64,000 bases of DNA. Source: Robiginitomaculum sp. Lineage in GTDB: Bacteria > Pseudomonadota > Alphaproteobacteria > Caulobacterales > Maricaulaceae. Each line of letters begins with the position of its first letter. Within the stretch, counting starts at the first letter, position 1. The position numbers were made by a program, and so were the translations under genes. The notes below the pieces were generated by a model. It searched no databases. It saw nothing but the letters and a program-made list of their open reading frames with translations, and was not told the origin of the DNA. Shown piece after piece: positions 32,588-41,802 of the stretch. The stretch covers positions 43,089-107,088 of the forward strand of contig JAJFFT010000007.1 of assembly GCA_021776525.1 (NCBI GenBank), written 5' to 3'.

Positions 32588-34699
32588 TTAGAAATTTCGA
32601 CGAAATTTAATCCCGTATTGACGAGGCTCGCCGCGCACAGAAACCGGCACGCTGAGATCCGCAGCACCAGCGGCATTTCGACCAACCGTTATGTAGGTGA
32701 CATATTTATTATTGGTCAGATTGGTGCCGTAAAGCGACACCTGCCAGCGGTCGTCATTGGTGGCGTAGGAAATCCGTGCATTCAGGAGTGCATAGGTATC
32801 AGAGCGAAATTGCGGCAAGTTATTGCGTTTAAAATCAACATTGTCGCGATAGGCATAATCACCTCGTAAAGTGACATAGCCATTGTCGCCAGCGTCCATC
32901 ACATATTGTGCACCCAGCGTGTAGGTCCATTTTGGTGAATTTGCCAGTGTGTTACCCGAGAAGTCCACGCCGCTTTCAAAGAACACATCATAGGTGGCAT
33001 CCAGATAGGCCAAAGTGGCGTTAATGTCGAAACCTTCGGCCACTTTGGCGGCAAGTTCAACCTCGACGCCTTGTATGGTGGCTTTACCGGCATTGGATGT
33101 TGTGGCTATGCCGCCAACGAATTCAACAACTTGCAAATTGGTGTAATCATAGGTGAAGGCGCCAACATTGGCCCGTACCCGATTATCGAACAATGTTGAT
33201 TTGATGCCAGCTTCATAACTCCACAAAAATTCGGGATCAAAAGCACCGGCATCACCAAGTTGGAAACCGCCGGATTTAAAGCCGCGTGTGGCCGACACAT
33301 AGGCCAGAACATTGTCATTGATATCAAAATCTACGGCAAAGCGCGGGGTCCAGGCATTCCAGTTTGCAGTTGGAGAGCCACTGGCCACTTCGGCGCCGTT
33401 GACAAAGGTGGAAAAGGCATAGTTTTTCTTTTCATAGCTGTAGCGGATACCGGCGGTGGCGCGCAATCTGTCGGTCAGGCTATAGGTGGCTTGCCCAAAC
33501 AGTGCATAGGCATTGGTGGTGTTGCGCTCTGGAATAACGATTTTTGGATTCTGGAACAAAATATCAATGCCGCCCGTACCTTCTTCACTCATGAAGAACA
33601 TGCCGGCAATCCATTCCAGTCGGTCAGGATCATTGTTGTAGATTTGTAATTCCTGTGTGAAGGAGCGCGATTTTTCCTGAAAACCGATGTCAAAAAGAAA
33701 CAGATCGGTTCCATCAGCATCAATAACCTGATTGACGTCGCTTTCGCGGTAAGCCGAAATTGATTTGAAACCAATATCGCCGCCGGTCCAATTGGCCGTT
33801 GCCGAAACGCCCCAGACATCGGTATTGCTGACCGGTTTGGTATCAAAAGCAACATCAAGATCACGGGTCGGAATTGTTGCGCCAGCAGCGACAATGTCGG
33901 CGGCATAGGTGGCCCGCACCGCCGGAAATCCGGTTTCACGTTCAGTGTTAAAATCACCACGCAGGATCAGTTCAAAGTTTTCCGCCAGATCGATGGCAAT
34001 GGTGCCACGGCCTGCAAAGCTGTCCTGATCCTGATATTTATCACCGGTAACGATGTCGGTATAAATGCCGTCGCGGTCATTTTTCATCAAGGTCGCACGA
34101 CCGCGTATTTTTTCAGAAAGCGGACCAGATATTGTGCCGCTGAATGTGCGTTTGTTGAGGTTGCCAAGGGTGACACCCAAAGATCCCTCAAACTCGTCCG
34201 TGGGGGCCTTTGAGATAATGTTCAACGTACCGCCGGTGGAGTTACGGCCAAAGAGAACCCCTTGTGGTCCCCGCAGAAGTTCGACGCGTTCGACGTCAAA
34301 CATATCCTGATAACCGGTGGTCGGGCGCGGTTGATACACGCCGTCATAATGCACAGTCGAGCTGGGATCAGTGGCAACACCAAAGGCCGAGGTGCCGATG
34401 CCGCGAATATTGACAATCGCCATCGAGTCATTGGTGACCGTGACACCGGGGACAAAAAACTGAAGGTCTTCAATCGTGGAAATACCAATTTTGCTCATCA
34501 TGTCGCCGGACATGGCCGTAATGCTGAGCGGTGTATCCTGAAGGTTAGCCTCGCGTTTTTGTGCCGTGACAATGATTTCATCCAACAAGGATGCTGATCT
34601 GCTGTCTGAGTCTGTCTCTTGTGCCAGCGCGTTTCCTGACATCAGCGCGGCCATGCAACTCGCCCCTAAAAGCCCTCGCATTATATTCCGTAAAATCAT
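32588..34699 (-). CDS. TonB-dependent outer-membrane receptor, copy 2
   Basis: A 703-residue receptor. It has a signal peptide ending ALAQE, a TonB-box-like LDEIIVTAQKRE, a plug (TPLSITAMSGDMMSKIGI, VNIRGIGTSAFGVATDPSS, GPQGVLFGRNSTGGTLNII) and a beta-barrel ending GIKFRRNF with the C-terminal Phe typical of outer-membrane barrels. GAGGGA sits seven bases before the ATG. The sequence style is that of the large receptor family expanded in Sphingomonadales- and Kordiimonas-like bacteria. No substrate is indicated. It is transcribed alone and ends in a strong terminator. Confidence 0.95.
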   Translation of the reverse strand: MILRNIMRGLLGASCMAALMSGNALAQETDSDSRSASLLDEIIVTAQKREANLQDTPLSITAMSGDMMSKIGISTIEDLQFFVPGVTVTNDSMAIVNIRGIGTSAFGVATDPSSTVHYDGVYQPRPTTGYQDMFDVERVELLRGPQGVLFGRNSTGGTLNIISKAPTDEFEGSLGVTLGNLNKRTFSGTISGPLSEKIRGRATLMKNDRDGIYTDIVTGDKYQDQDSFAGRGTIAIDLAENFELILRGDFNTERETGFPAVRATYAADIVAAGATIPTRDLDVAFDTKPVSNTDVWGVSATANWTGGDIGFKSISAYRESDVNQVIDADGTDLFLFDIGFQEKSRSFTQELQIYNNDPDRLEWIAGMFFMSEEGTGGIDILFQNPKIVIPERNTTNAYALFGQATYSLTDRLRATAGIRYSYEKKNYAFSTFVNGAEVASGSPTANWNAWTPRFAVDFDINDNVLAYVSATRGFKSGGFQLGDAGAFDPEFLWSYEAGIKSTLFDNRVRANVGAFTYDYTNLQVVEFVGGIATTSNAGKATIQGVEVELAAKVAEGFDINATLAYLDATYDVFFESGVDFSGNTLANSPKWTYTLGAQYVMDAGDNGYVTLRGDYAYRDNVDFKRNNLPQFRSDTYALLNARISYATNDDRWQVSLYGTNLTNNKYVTYITVGRNAAGAADLSVPVSVRGEPRQYGIKFRRNF

Positions 34700-34736
34700 T
34701 GTAAGTCCCTCTCTGGGCCAAGCCCTTTATTACTAA

Positions 34737-34752
34737 ATTACCCGTAATACGG
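34737..34752. promoter_or_regulatory. Overlapping inverted repeats upstream of TonB receptor 2
   Basis: ATTACCCGTAAT (34737-34748) and CCGTAATACGG (34742-34752) overlap about 40 bases upstream of the receptor start. Either could be a regulator site. No adjacent regulator gene is seen. Confidence 0.35.
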
Positions 34753-34799
34753 AGGACGTTCGGGTCTCCCTCAATTAAAAATATTTTGTGCTGCCACAA

Positions 34800-34834
34800 C
34801 AAAAAGGCGAGAAAAGGAAACCCTCTTCTCGCCT
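34800..34834 (-). terminator. Intrinsic terminator after mrp
   Basis: A nine-base perfect stem, AGGCGAGAA with TTCTCGCCT, has a 12-base loop and on the minus strand is followed by five T. It lies 30 bases past the mrp stop codon. Confidence 0.85.
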
Positions 34835-34864
34835 CAGGCTTGATAAAACCTGTCTAAGTTGTTG

Positions 34865-35953
34865 TTAGTTTTGCCTGACTTGGGCCATCACATTATCGGC
34901 CAGATCGGCAAATACTTTGCCCAGCGGGCTGTTGGGATCGGTGGCCGGCGGGGTGCCATTATCCGAGGCTTCGCGTAAGGCCGGGTCCAGCGGGATTTCG
35001 CCCAAATACGGCACATCCAGCTCGTCTGCGGTGCGTTTGGCCCCGCCTGCACCAAAAATGTCGATGCGTTCGCCGGTGGCCGGATGAATAAATCCGGCCA
35101 TGTTTTCCACGACGCCCAATATGGGCACATTGGCCTTGTTAAACATATGCACGCCGCGGCGCACATCGGCCAGCGCCACCTCTTGCGGGGTGGCGGCTAT
35201 CACTGCGCCGGCCAGATTGACGGTTTGCACCAGGGTCAGTTGCGCGTCCCCTGTGCCAGGCGGCATATCGACGATCAGGACGTCCAGCCCGCCCCAGTCA
35301 GTATCGGCAAACATTTGCTGCAAGGCCCCGATAATCATTGGCCCGCGCCAGATCACCGCCTGTCCATCGCCAACCATAAAACCCATAGACAGGGTTTTGA
35401 CGCCGTGGTTTTCCAGTGGGATAATTTTTTCCTCTGGGGACAATTTAGGCTTTTGCCCTTGCAGGCCCAGAAGGATCGGCGCCGAAGGACCGTATATATC
35501 GGCATCCATCAGGCCCACACGTTTTCCCTTTTTGGCCAGCGCCACGGCCAGATTGGCGGCAATGGTGGATTTGCCCACCCCGCCTTTGCCAGAGGCCACG
35601 GCGATGACGGCATCAACGCCGGGCAAGGCTTTGGGTTTGGGCGGCGGCGGAACACCGTGCCCGCCAATTTTGCCAGTTTTCTTGGGTTCTTCGGCCGGTT
35701 GATCAGAATGCGCCGTCAGCACCGCAGTGACCGCTACCACGCCTTTGACCTTGCGGGCTGCTTTTTCAGCTTTGGCCCTGACCTGTTCCATCTGTTCGGC
35801 CATTTCACGATTGGTCTGGATGGCAAAGCCAACCCGGCCGTCCTTAACGGTCAGGCCTTGAACCAGCCCGGCTTCAAGGATGTTTTTGCCGCTTTGCGGA
35901 TCCTTAATTTTACCTAAGGCTTTGCTTACGGTATGAATATCGGTACCCGTCAT
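34865..35953 (-). CDS. mrp: Mrp/NBP35-family ATP-binding protein (Fe-S cluster carrier ApbC-like)
   Basis: A 362-residue protein. An N-terminal DUF59-type domain (residues 1 to about 85) precedes a deviant Walker A, ASGKGGVGKSTIAANLA, at about residue 115. VLIVDMPPGTGDAQLT is the Walker B region. C-terminal Cys residues that bind Fe-S in some homologues are not evident. The protein is thought to carry Fe-S clusters to target enzymes. It is divergent from hflK, a common alphaproteobacterial arrangement. Confidence 0.93.
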   Translation of the reverse strand: MTGTDIHTVSKALGKIKDPQSGKNILEAGLVQGLTVKDGRVGFAIQTNREMAEQMEQVRAKAEKAARKVKGVVAVTAVLTAHSDQPAEEPKKTGKIGGHGVPPPPKPKALPGVDAVIAVASGKGGVGKSTIAANLAVALAKKGKRVGLMDADIYGPSAPILLGLQGQKPKLSPEEKIIPLENHGVKTLSMGFMVGDGQAVIWRGPMIIGALQQMFADTDWGGLDVLIVDMPPGTGDAQLTLVQTVNLAGAVIAATPQEVALADVRRGVHMFNKANVPILGVVENMAGFIHPATGERIDIFGAGGAKRTADELDVPYLGEIPLDPALREASDNGTPPATDPNSPLGKVFADLADNVMAQVRQN

Positions 35954-36033
35954 GCGCTTACTCCTTGATTGGCGCGGTGGTTAAGGCCACATATCGGTCT
36001 GACGCTGGCACGATTCAAGACGAAAGGCGAAAC

Positions 36034-37203
36034 ATGCCCTGGAATGATCAGTCAAATGGTAATGGACCTGGAAATAAAAACCGGGGTCAAAAGCCCGGTG
36101 ATAACGGTAAAAGCCCATGGGGCAATGGCCCCAGTGGTGGTGATGAAGAGCCACCAGAGATAGATGTCGACGAGATTGTGCGCAATCTGCAAAACCGCCT
36201 GGGCGGTATTTTTGGCAGTGGCGGCGGCGGTAAAGGTCGAGGACGCGGCGGCAACGGTCTTGGCGGACTGGGTATCGGCGTCATTATCACAGCCCTGATC
36301 GGGGTTTGGTTTTTCACGCCCGGTTCTGGCTGGTATATTGTCAAAGCCGAAGAGCAGGGCGTTATCCTACGCTTTGGCGCGTATGATCGGACCGAGCTTC
36401 CAGGTTTTCACTGGAAACTGCCGGTGCCGTTCGAACAGGCACTCAGACCAAAAACCGGCAGTGTGCACCAGGAAGACATTGGGTTTCGCAAAACCAGTAA
36501 TCGGAATTCAATTTCCGATATCCCTCATGAAAGCCTGATGCTGACCGGGGATGAAAATATTGTTGATATTGATTTTTCGGTGATCTGGCAGATTAAAAAC
36601 GCGCGGGATTTCCTGTTTAATCTTGATGACCCGGTTGGGGCCGTCAAAGCCGTATCAGAAAGCGCCATGCGCGAAGTGGTGGGCAAGAATGATCTGGAAC
36701 CGATTATTACCCAAGGCCGCCAGATTGTGGAAACCACAACGCGTGAACTGATCCAGACGGCATTGGATGAATATGGTGCCGGCGTAGTGATTACGCAGGT
36801 TCAATTGCAAAAGGCTGACCCTCCGGGGCGTGTTTTGGAAGCGTTTCGTGATGTGGTGAATGCCGGTCAGGATGCCCAGACCAAGGTCAATCAGGCCACA
36901 GCGTATGCCAACGATGTGGTGCCAAAGGCCCGTGGTGATGCGGCCAAGCTGGAACAAGAAGCCATTGGTTATCGGGATGCCGTGATTGCCGAAGCCGGCG
37001 GTGAAGCCGAACGTTTCAACCTTATCTATGGCGAATACAAAAAGGCGCCGGTGGTTACACGCCAGCGCATGTATCTGGAAACCATGGAGCGGGTCTTGAA
37101 GGGCACAGATAAAATATTACTGGACAAGGATGCTGGTAACCAGGTTGTGCCATATCTGCCGATCAATCCAAAACAACAAAACAACACCCAGGGAGGCCGC
37201 TAA
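36034..37203 (+). CDS. hflK: FtsH protease modulator HflK
   Basis: A 389-residue SPFH/prohibitin-family protein. It begins MPWNDQSNGNGPGN, has a Gly/Asn-rich cytoplasmic N-terminus, one membrane segment (GIGVIITALIGVWFF), then the SPFH domain (EEQGVILRFG onward) and a long helical tail ending in a Gln/Asn-rich segment. The frame extends upstream to 35965, but the ATG at 36034 matches the family N-terminus. HflK and HflC form a large complex around FtsH. The stop shares one base with the hflC start. Confidence 0.95.
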   Translation: MPWNDQSNGNGPGNKNRGQKPGDNGKSPWGNGPSGGDEEPPEIDVDEIVRNLQNRLGGIFGSGGGGKGRGRGGNGLGGLGIGVIITALIGVWFFTPGSGWYIVKAEEQGVILRFGAYDRTELPGFHWKLPVPFEQALRPKTGSVHQEDIGFRKTSNRNSISDIPHESLMLTGDENIVDIDFSVIWQIKNARDFLFNLDDPVGAVKAVSESAMREVVGKNDLEPIITQGRQIVETTTRELIQTALDEYGAGVVITQVQLQKADPPGRVLEAFRDVVNAGQDAQTKVNQATAYANDVVPKARGDAAKLEQEAIGYRDAVIAEAGGEAERFNLIYGEYKKAPVVTRQRMYLETMERVLKGTDKILLDKDAGNQVVPYLPINPKQQNNTQGGR

Positions 37204-38093
37204 TGGGACGCATAATGCTTATTTTGCTGATACTCGTTGCCGGACTGGGCGCGATATTTGCCAGTACCATGCTGTTTTCTGTTGATCAGCGCGAACAGGC
37301 ACTGATCTTACGCTTTGGGGAGCCGATCAAGGTTGTTAATCCCTGGAATGCAGACGAGGACCCCGGCTTGCACATCAAAGCCTTGCCTTGGGAAGACGTG
37401 GTCAAGTTCGATCGCCGTAATCTGATGCTGGATATTCCGCCGCAAGAGATCACGGCCTCTGACCAGGAGCGTCTGATTGTCGATGCTTTTTCCCGTTACC
37501 GGATTGCTGATCCTTTGCAGTTTTATAAAGCTGTGCGGGATGTGCGCGGGGCGCAGGCGCGTTTGGCACCGTTTATGGAAGCCTCGCTTCGCCGGGTTCT
37601 GGGCGGTGTGAAATCCAGTGACATTGTCTCTGGCCACCGGGCGGAGTTGATGATTGCTATTCGTGACGCGGTCAATACACAGGCGGCTGAATCCAATCTG
37701 GGCGTTGAAATTATTGACGTCAAAATCCGCCGTGCTGATTTGCCGGAACAAAATGCAGAGAAAGTCTTTTCGCGCATGCAATCAGAACGCCAACAGGCCG
37801 CGTCGCTGATCCGTGCCGAAGGCGAGGAAAAAGCCCGCACAGTCCGTGCCGAAGCCGCCCGCACCGTGCGTGTGACCTTGGCAAAGGCAAAGGAGAAATC
37901 GTCTATTCTCCGGGGTGCAGGCGATGCCAAGCGTAATGATATTTATGCAGCGGCTTATAGCAAAGATCCTGAATTCTTTGCTTTTTATCGCTCGATGGAA
38001 GCCTATGAAAAAGCCTTGGCGGATGGCAAAACCTCGATGGTGCTTTCCCCGGATAGCGAGTTCTTCAGCTATTTCTCAGCCAAGAAGAACTAG
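37203..38093 (+). CDS. hflC: FtsH protease modulator HflC
   Basis: A 296-residue SPFH-family protein with an N-terminal membrane segment (LILLILVAGLGAIFASTMLF) and DQREQALILRFGEPIKV at the start of the SPFH domain. EIIDVKIRRADLPEQ and the SERQQAASLIRAEGEEKA helix are classic HflC. It is coupled to hflK through a TAATG overlap and followed six bases later by the DegQ-type protease gene. Confidence 0.95.
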   Translation: MGRIMLILLILVAGLGAIFASTMLFSVDQREQALILRFGEPIKVVNPWNADEDPGLHIKALPWEDVVKFDRRNLMLDIPPQEITASDQERLIVDAFSRYRIADPLQFYKAVRDVRGAQARLAPFMEASLRRVLGGVKSSDIVSGHRAELMIAIRDAVNTQAAESNLGVEIIDVKIRRADLPEQNAEKVFSRMQSERQQAASLIRAEGEEKARTVRAEAARTVRVTLAKAKEKSSILRGAGDAKRNDIYAAAYSKDPEFFAFYRSMEAYEKALADGKTSMVLSPDSEFFSYFSAKKN

Positions 38094-38099
38094 GCGAAA

Positions 38100-39503
38100 A
38101 TGCGCAGTTTGCGGCGTAGAAACTGGGGCGTAGCTGGGCTGGTATTGATGCTGGCCCAGATGCTTGCCACGCTGGCCTTTGCGCATCCTGCCCCTGACGG
38201 GTTTGCCAAACTGGCGGCACGCCTGTCACCGGCGGTGGTCAATATTTCCACCAGCCAGAAGGTCAAGGGTGATCTGCCGCTGTTTCCCAAAGGCTCTCCG
38301 CTGGAACGCTTTAACGACACCTTTGGGCCCAATGGTCCGCGCACCGAAAACTCGCTGGGGTCGGGCTTTGTGGTTGATGCCAAAGGCGTCATCGTCACCA
38401 ATGATCACGTGATCAAGGGCGCCGACGAAATTGAGGTTACCTTTCCCGATGGCACAACGTTAAGCGCGGTTGTGGTTGGCCGTGATGCGGCCACCGATCT
38501 GGCGGTCTTGCGGGTCACGCCGGACGGCGATCTGCCCGCCGTTGCGCTTGGCGATTCCGATACGGCACTCAGTGGCGACTGGGTTCTGGCTATTGGCAAT
38601 CCGTTCGGGCTTGGCGGTTCGTTGTCCGTGGGGATTATTTCGGCCCGCAATCGCGATATCCAGTCCGGTCGTTATGACGAATTTATCCAGACCGATGCCG
38701 CCATTAACAAGGGCAATTCGGGTGGCCCGTTATTTAATATGGCGGGCGACGTGATCGGTGTAAACTCGGCGATTTTGTCTCCTTCTGGCGGATCGGTCGG
38801 TATTGGTTTTGCCATACCGTCAAACCTGGTGCGCCATGTCACGGATCAATTGTTGAAATTTGGCCACACCAACCGTGGTTGGTTGGGTGTTTCTGTACAA
38901 TCGATCAGCCGCGAAGTGGCCCAGACCTTTGGTTTGGAAAAAGCCACTGGTGCCATTGTGCTGAGCGTGACCATGGGTGGACCCGCCGCCAAGGCCGGGT
39001 TGGAAACCGGTGATTTGATCACCCGCTTCGGCGACACGGTGATCATTGATTCGCGGTCTTTAACGCGCATTGCCGCAGACAGCGAAATCGGCCGAAAAAT
39101 CAAGGTCCATTATATTCGTGGCACAAAGCCTGCCGTGACCACGGTAACAATTGGCCGACTTGATGAAGGCGACGCAGACGAGAAAACTGATACACCGCCA
39201 GTTGAACCAACCAAGGGACAGTTTTTGGGCATGAGCCTGGAGCCGTTGAACAGCACATTACGGCGGCGCTATAATATTCGTTCTGATGTGACGGGCCTTG
39301 TGGTCACCGACATTGCCAAAAATACTGACGCGCTCAGTAAAATCAGGGTTGGTGATGTGGTCGAGGAAATTGGCTGGACATCTGTATCAACGCTTGAAGA
39401 AGCCGAGGCGCGTATTGCCGAGCTGAAAAAAGGCGGCAATGGGCCGGTGGCCTTGTTGATCAATCGCCACGGCGAATTATTGCCGCGGGCGCTGAAGTTC
39501 TAG
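38100..39503 (+). CDS. degQ: Do/DegQ-type periplasmic serine endoprotease
   Basis: A 467-residue HtrA protein with a signal peptide (core GLVLMLAQMLATLAFA). The catalytic triad is His103 (VTNDHVIKG), Asp133 (ATDLAVLRV) and Ser207 (NKGNSGGPLF). Two PDZ domains follow, at about residues 255-355 and 375-465. It degrades or chaperones misfolded periplasmic proteins. The gene ends the hflK-hflC-degQ block, six bases after hflC, which suggests a joint envelope quality-control unit. Confidence 0.95.
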   Translation: MRSLRRRNWGVAGLVLMLAQMLATLAFAHPAPDGFAKLAARLSPAVVNISTSQKVKGDLPLFPKGSPLERFNDTFGPNGPRTENSLGSGFVVDAKGVIVTNDHVIKGADEIEVTFPDGTTLSAVVVGRDAATDLAVLRVTPDGDLPAVALGDSDTALSGDWVLAIGNPFGLGGSLSVGIISARNRDIQSGRYDEFIQTDAAINKGNSGGPLFNMAGDVIGVNSAILSPSGGSVGIGFAIPSNLVRHVTDQLLKFGHTNRGWLGVSVQSISREVAQTFGLEKATGAIVLSVTMGGPAAKAGLETGDLITRFGDTVIIDSRSLTRIAADSEIGRKIKVHYIRGTKPAVTTVTIGRLDEGDADEKTDTPPVEPTKGQFLGMSLEPLNSTLRRRYNIRSDVTGLVVTDIAKNTDALSKIRVGDVVEEIGWTSVSTLEEAEARIAELKKGGNGPVALLINRHGELLPRALKF

Positions 39504-39512
39504 GCATATATT

Positions 39513-40799
39513 TTACCAAGCATTTTTCGTGGCTGTGGCTTTGCCATAATCAATCAGGCATTTCATATAACGCTGTTGGAACTGGATGGGGTGCTCCGTG
39601 GCATCATCCACTTTGCGCCACTGCGCGCAGGTTTTCTCAACACCATTCAGGCTGAATTTGTGATCAAGGACGGATTTTTCGATTTTGACAGATTGGAAAT
39701 TATATTCCGGCTTGTTGCTTTCCACACTAATTTTAAATTCTGAAAAATTATAAACCTGATCGCTCAAAATATCGACAACCCGGCCAACCAATTGGATCAG
39801 ATTCCAATCCCTGTGCGCCCCGTCGCGCATGCCGGTGGGGTTTTCAGGGGTGCATAATGTCTCATTCACTTTGCCGCATTTCTGTTTGACGCTCTGATCA
39901 CCATTGATGATCAGATAGACGTCGCGCGGCGTCATGGTGCCCTGATATTCGTCAACCATCCGGCCCTGAACATCAACAATTGCAGCGCCGATCTGGTCCG
40001 AAAACATCCCAAATCGCACGCCGCCATCAATATACATGCGATTGTCGATGAACACCGGCAACGCCGCCAACGGCACAGAAGACGAGGCGGCTACCGCCTC
40101 AACCATGCAATTGGTGATAAAGTCTTTTTGCGCTTTTGTGGGGGCGTCCATGGCTCGCTTGGCCATTTGCGTCATGTCAAAGGCCACCGCATTGCCGCTA
40201 TCCAGGTCAACGGCGGCAATATACAGCTTGCGGTTCAGGTCAGCACGAGCCGCGATTTTTCCAACCAGATCATAATCGTCGACCATGATCCTTTTGACCT
40301 CGCGCCGAAATGGCCCCAGATCGGTCATGGCCCCCTTTTTCAAAGTGGTGAAATAGTCGTTGACGCTCAATTTGCCGTTTTTGTGTTTGACAAACAGGTT
40401 CAGCACATTGTCTTCGCCGGTAATGGTATAGCCATCGACGGCGGCCTCGGGTGTGTCGGTAAAGGCGGCCAAACTGATCAAAGCGCCGGTGCTGACACCG
40501 GTCACCACTGAAAATTCAGGCAAGCCATCTTCATGGTTGTCGGCCCATTGCTGGATGAAACCCGCGCCAAAGGCCCCATGCTGGCCACCGCCTGATAAAT
40601 ACAGAACCGGGCCTTCATTTTCCTCCATGGCATACATCAAGTCTTCGCTCATTTGCTTGGGCGCATTATTGAGCGTCAGCTGGTATTTTGGAAAGTCACA
40701 GAAGTTATTCCCGCTGACCACCGGCGGGGTAATATCGATATGGGTGCACGTGGCCAGCAAGAAGCTGGATGAGGCCACAATGGTCCTAAAAGGCAACAT
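39513..40799 (-). CDS. Patatin-like phospholipase
   Basis: A 428-residue protein with an N-terminal hydrophobic segment ending in LLATC, possibly a weak lipobox. Patatin features are YLSGGGQHGAFGAGF (oxyanion loop), TGVSTGALIS with nucleophile Ser103 (GxSxG), and MYIDGGVRFG with the DGG catalytic Asp. Length is larger than minimal patatins because of a C-terminal extension with four Cys (CGKVNETLC and two later). It is probably an envelope lipid acyl hydrolase. It is monocistronic, convergent with degQ at a nine-base gap. Confidence 0.88.
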   Translation of the reverse strand: MLPFRTIVASSSFLLATCTHIDITPPVVSGNNFCDFPKYQLTLNNAPKQMSEDLMYAMEENEGPVLYLSGGGQHGAFGAGFIQQWADNHEDGLPEFSVVTGVSTGALISLAAFTDTPEAAVDGYTITGEDNVLNLFVKHKNGKLSVNDYFTTLKKGAMTDLGPFRREVKRIMVDDYDLVGKIAARADLNRKLYIAAVDLDSGNAVAFDMTQMAKRAMDAPTKAQKDFITNCMVEAVAASSSVPLAALPVFIDNRMYIDGGVRFGMFSDQIGAAIVDVQGRMVDEYQGTMTPRDVYLIINGDQSVKQKCGKVNETLCTPENPTGMRDGAHRDWNLIQLVGRVVDILSDQVYNFSEFKISVESNKPEYNFQSVKIEKSVLDHKFSLNGVEKTCAQWRKVDDATEHPIQFQQRYMKCLIDYGKATATKNAW

Positions 40800-40901
40800 A
40801 CTCAGACACCTTAATATCCCGTTAAGAGAAAAATTCTCCTGATAAGGATAATCTGGGAAAGAAATGCTGTCGAATATAAACTGGTTTAGTCGGCTGTAAT
40901 T

Positions 40902-41774
40902 TTACCGTGCGCCGGTAAATTCTTTGCGGCGAAACCCTTGAAAAAACAAAGCTGTAGTTAGGTCTGTGTGGCAAATTTTGGCGTTCGCTGCGCGGGCCAG
41001 AATCGGTTTGGCATTATAGGAAATTCCCATTCCGGCTGTCTGAACCATGGCCAGATCATTGGCCCCATCGCCAATTGCCAGGACTTGTTCGGGGGTGATG
41101 TTTTGTGCTTCGCAATAGGCATGCAGGGCCTCGGCCTTGGCATCACTGCCCAGAACGGGCGAGGCAACTTCGCCGGTCAAAATACCATCTTTTTCCAAAA
41201 TTTCGTTGGCCTGGTGCTCGCTAAATCCCGCCAATTGGGCCACCCGGCTGGTGAAAAAGCTGAACCCACCAGAAACCAATGCGGTCATTGCGCCCTTGGC
41301 GCGCATGGTCCGGGTCAACACGCGCACACCCTTGTTCAGGTGGATGCGCTCTTCAAAACAATCCTGCAACAAGGATGCGGGCTTGCCCTTTAACAGGCGA
41401 ACCCTGGTGCGCAAGGCTTCCTCAAAGTCCAACTCGCCGGCCATGGCCGCAGCCGTAATGGTGCGCACCTGATCACCAAACCCGGCCATATCAGCCAGCT
41501 CGTCCAGGCATTCTTCACCAATAATAGTGCTGTCCATGTCACAAATTAAAAGCCGGATGCGCAGGGCGCTTTCATCGCGCAGGCACCAATCCACAGGAAT
41601 ATCATCAAAGGCTTCGGCCAGTGCATCGTGATCTGCAACACCGCGCATGGTCAGCGCTTCACCCGGAGACAGACTTGCCATATGCTTCCAGCCTTGCATT
41701 TCTGCTCGTGATCTTGCCTCCATCAGAGCAGGGTCATCGGGGCGGGTTACAAGGATTAGTGTCGTGTCAGTCAT
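40902..41774 (-). CDS. serB: Phosphoserine phosphatase
   Basis: A 290-residue HAD-family phosphatase. The catalytic DMDST has nucleophile Asp79 and acid Asp81; LVSGGFSFFTSRVA is motif II, and IGDGANDLAMV is motif III/IV. The N-terminal 70 residues form the regulatory ACT-like part usual for SerB. It makes serine from O-phosphoserine. The start codon nearly touches the divergent miaA gene, a frequent alphaproteobacterial pairing. Confidence 0.95.
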   Translation of the reverse strand: MTDTTLILVTRPDDPALMEARSRAEMQGWKHMASLSPGEALTMRGVADHDALAEAFDDIPVDWCLRDESALRIRLLICDMDSTIIGEECLDELADMAGFGDQVRTITAAAMAGELDFEEALRTRVRLLKGKPASLLQDCFEERIHLNKGVRVLTRTMRAKGAMTALVSGGFSFFTSRVAQLAGFSEHQANEILEKDGILTGEVASPVLGSDAKAEALHAYCEAQNITPEQVLAIGDGANDLAMVQTAGMGISYNAKPILARAANAKICHTDLTTALFFQGFRRKEFTGAR

Positions 41775-41802
41775 GGGGTCTCAGGCTTTGCAAACTAAAG
41801 TC

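Noticed and set aside
35084..35917. 277-residue plus-strand frame opposite mrp
   Set aside because: His/Gly/Gln-rich antisense shadow of the Mrp ATPase; no start signal.
40749..40799. Firm lipoprotein call for the patatin
   Set aside because: LLATC departs from the lipobox consensus at the residue before Cys, so only a possible signal segment is noted.
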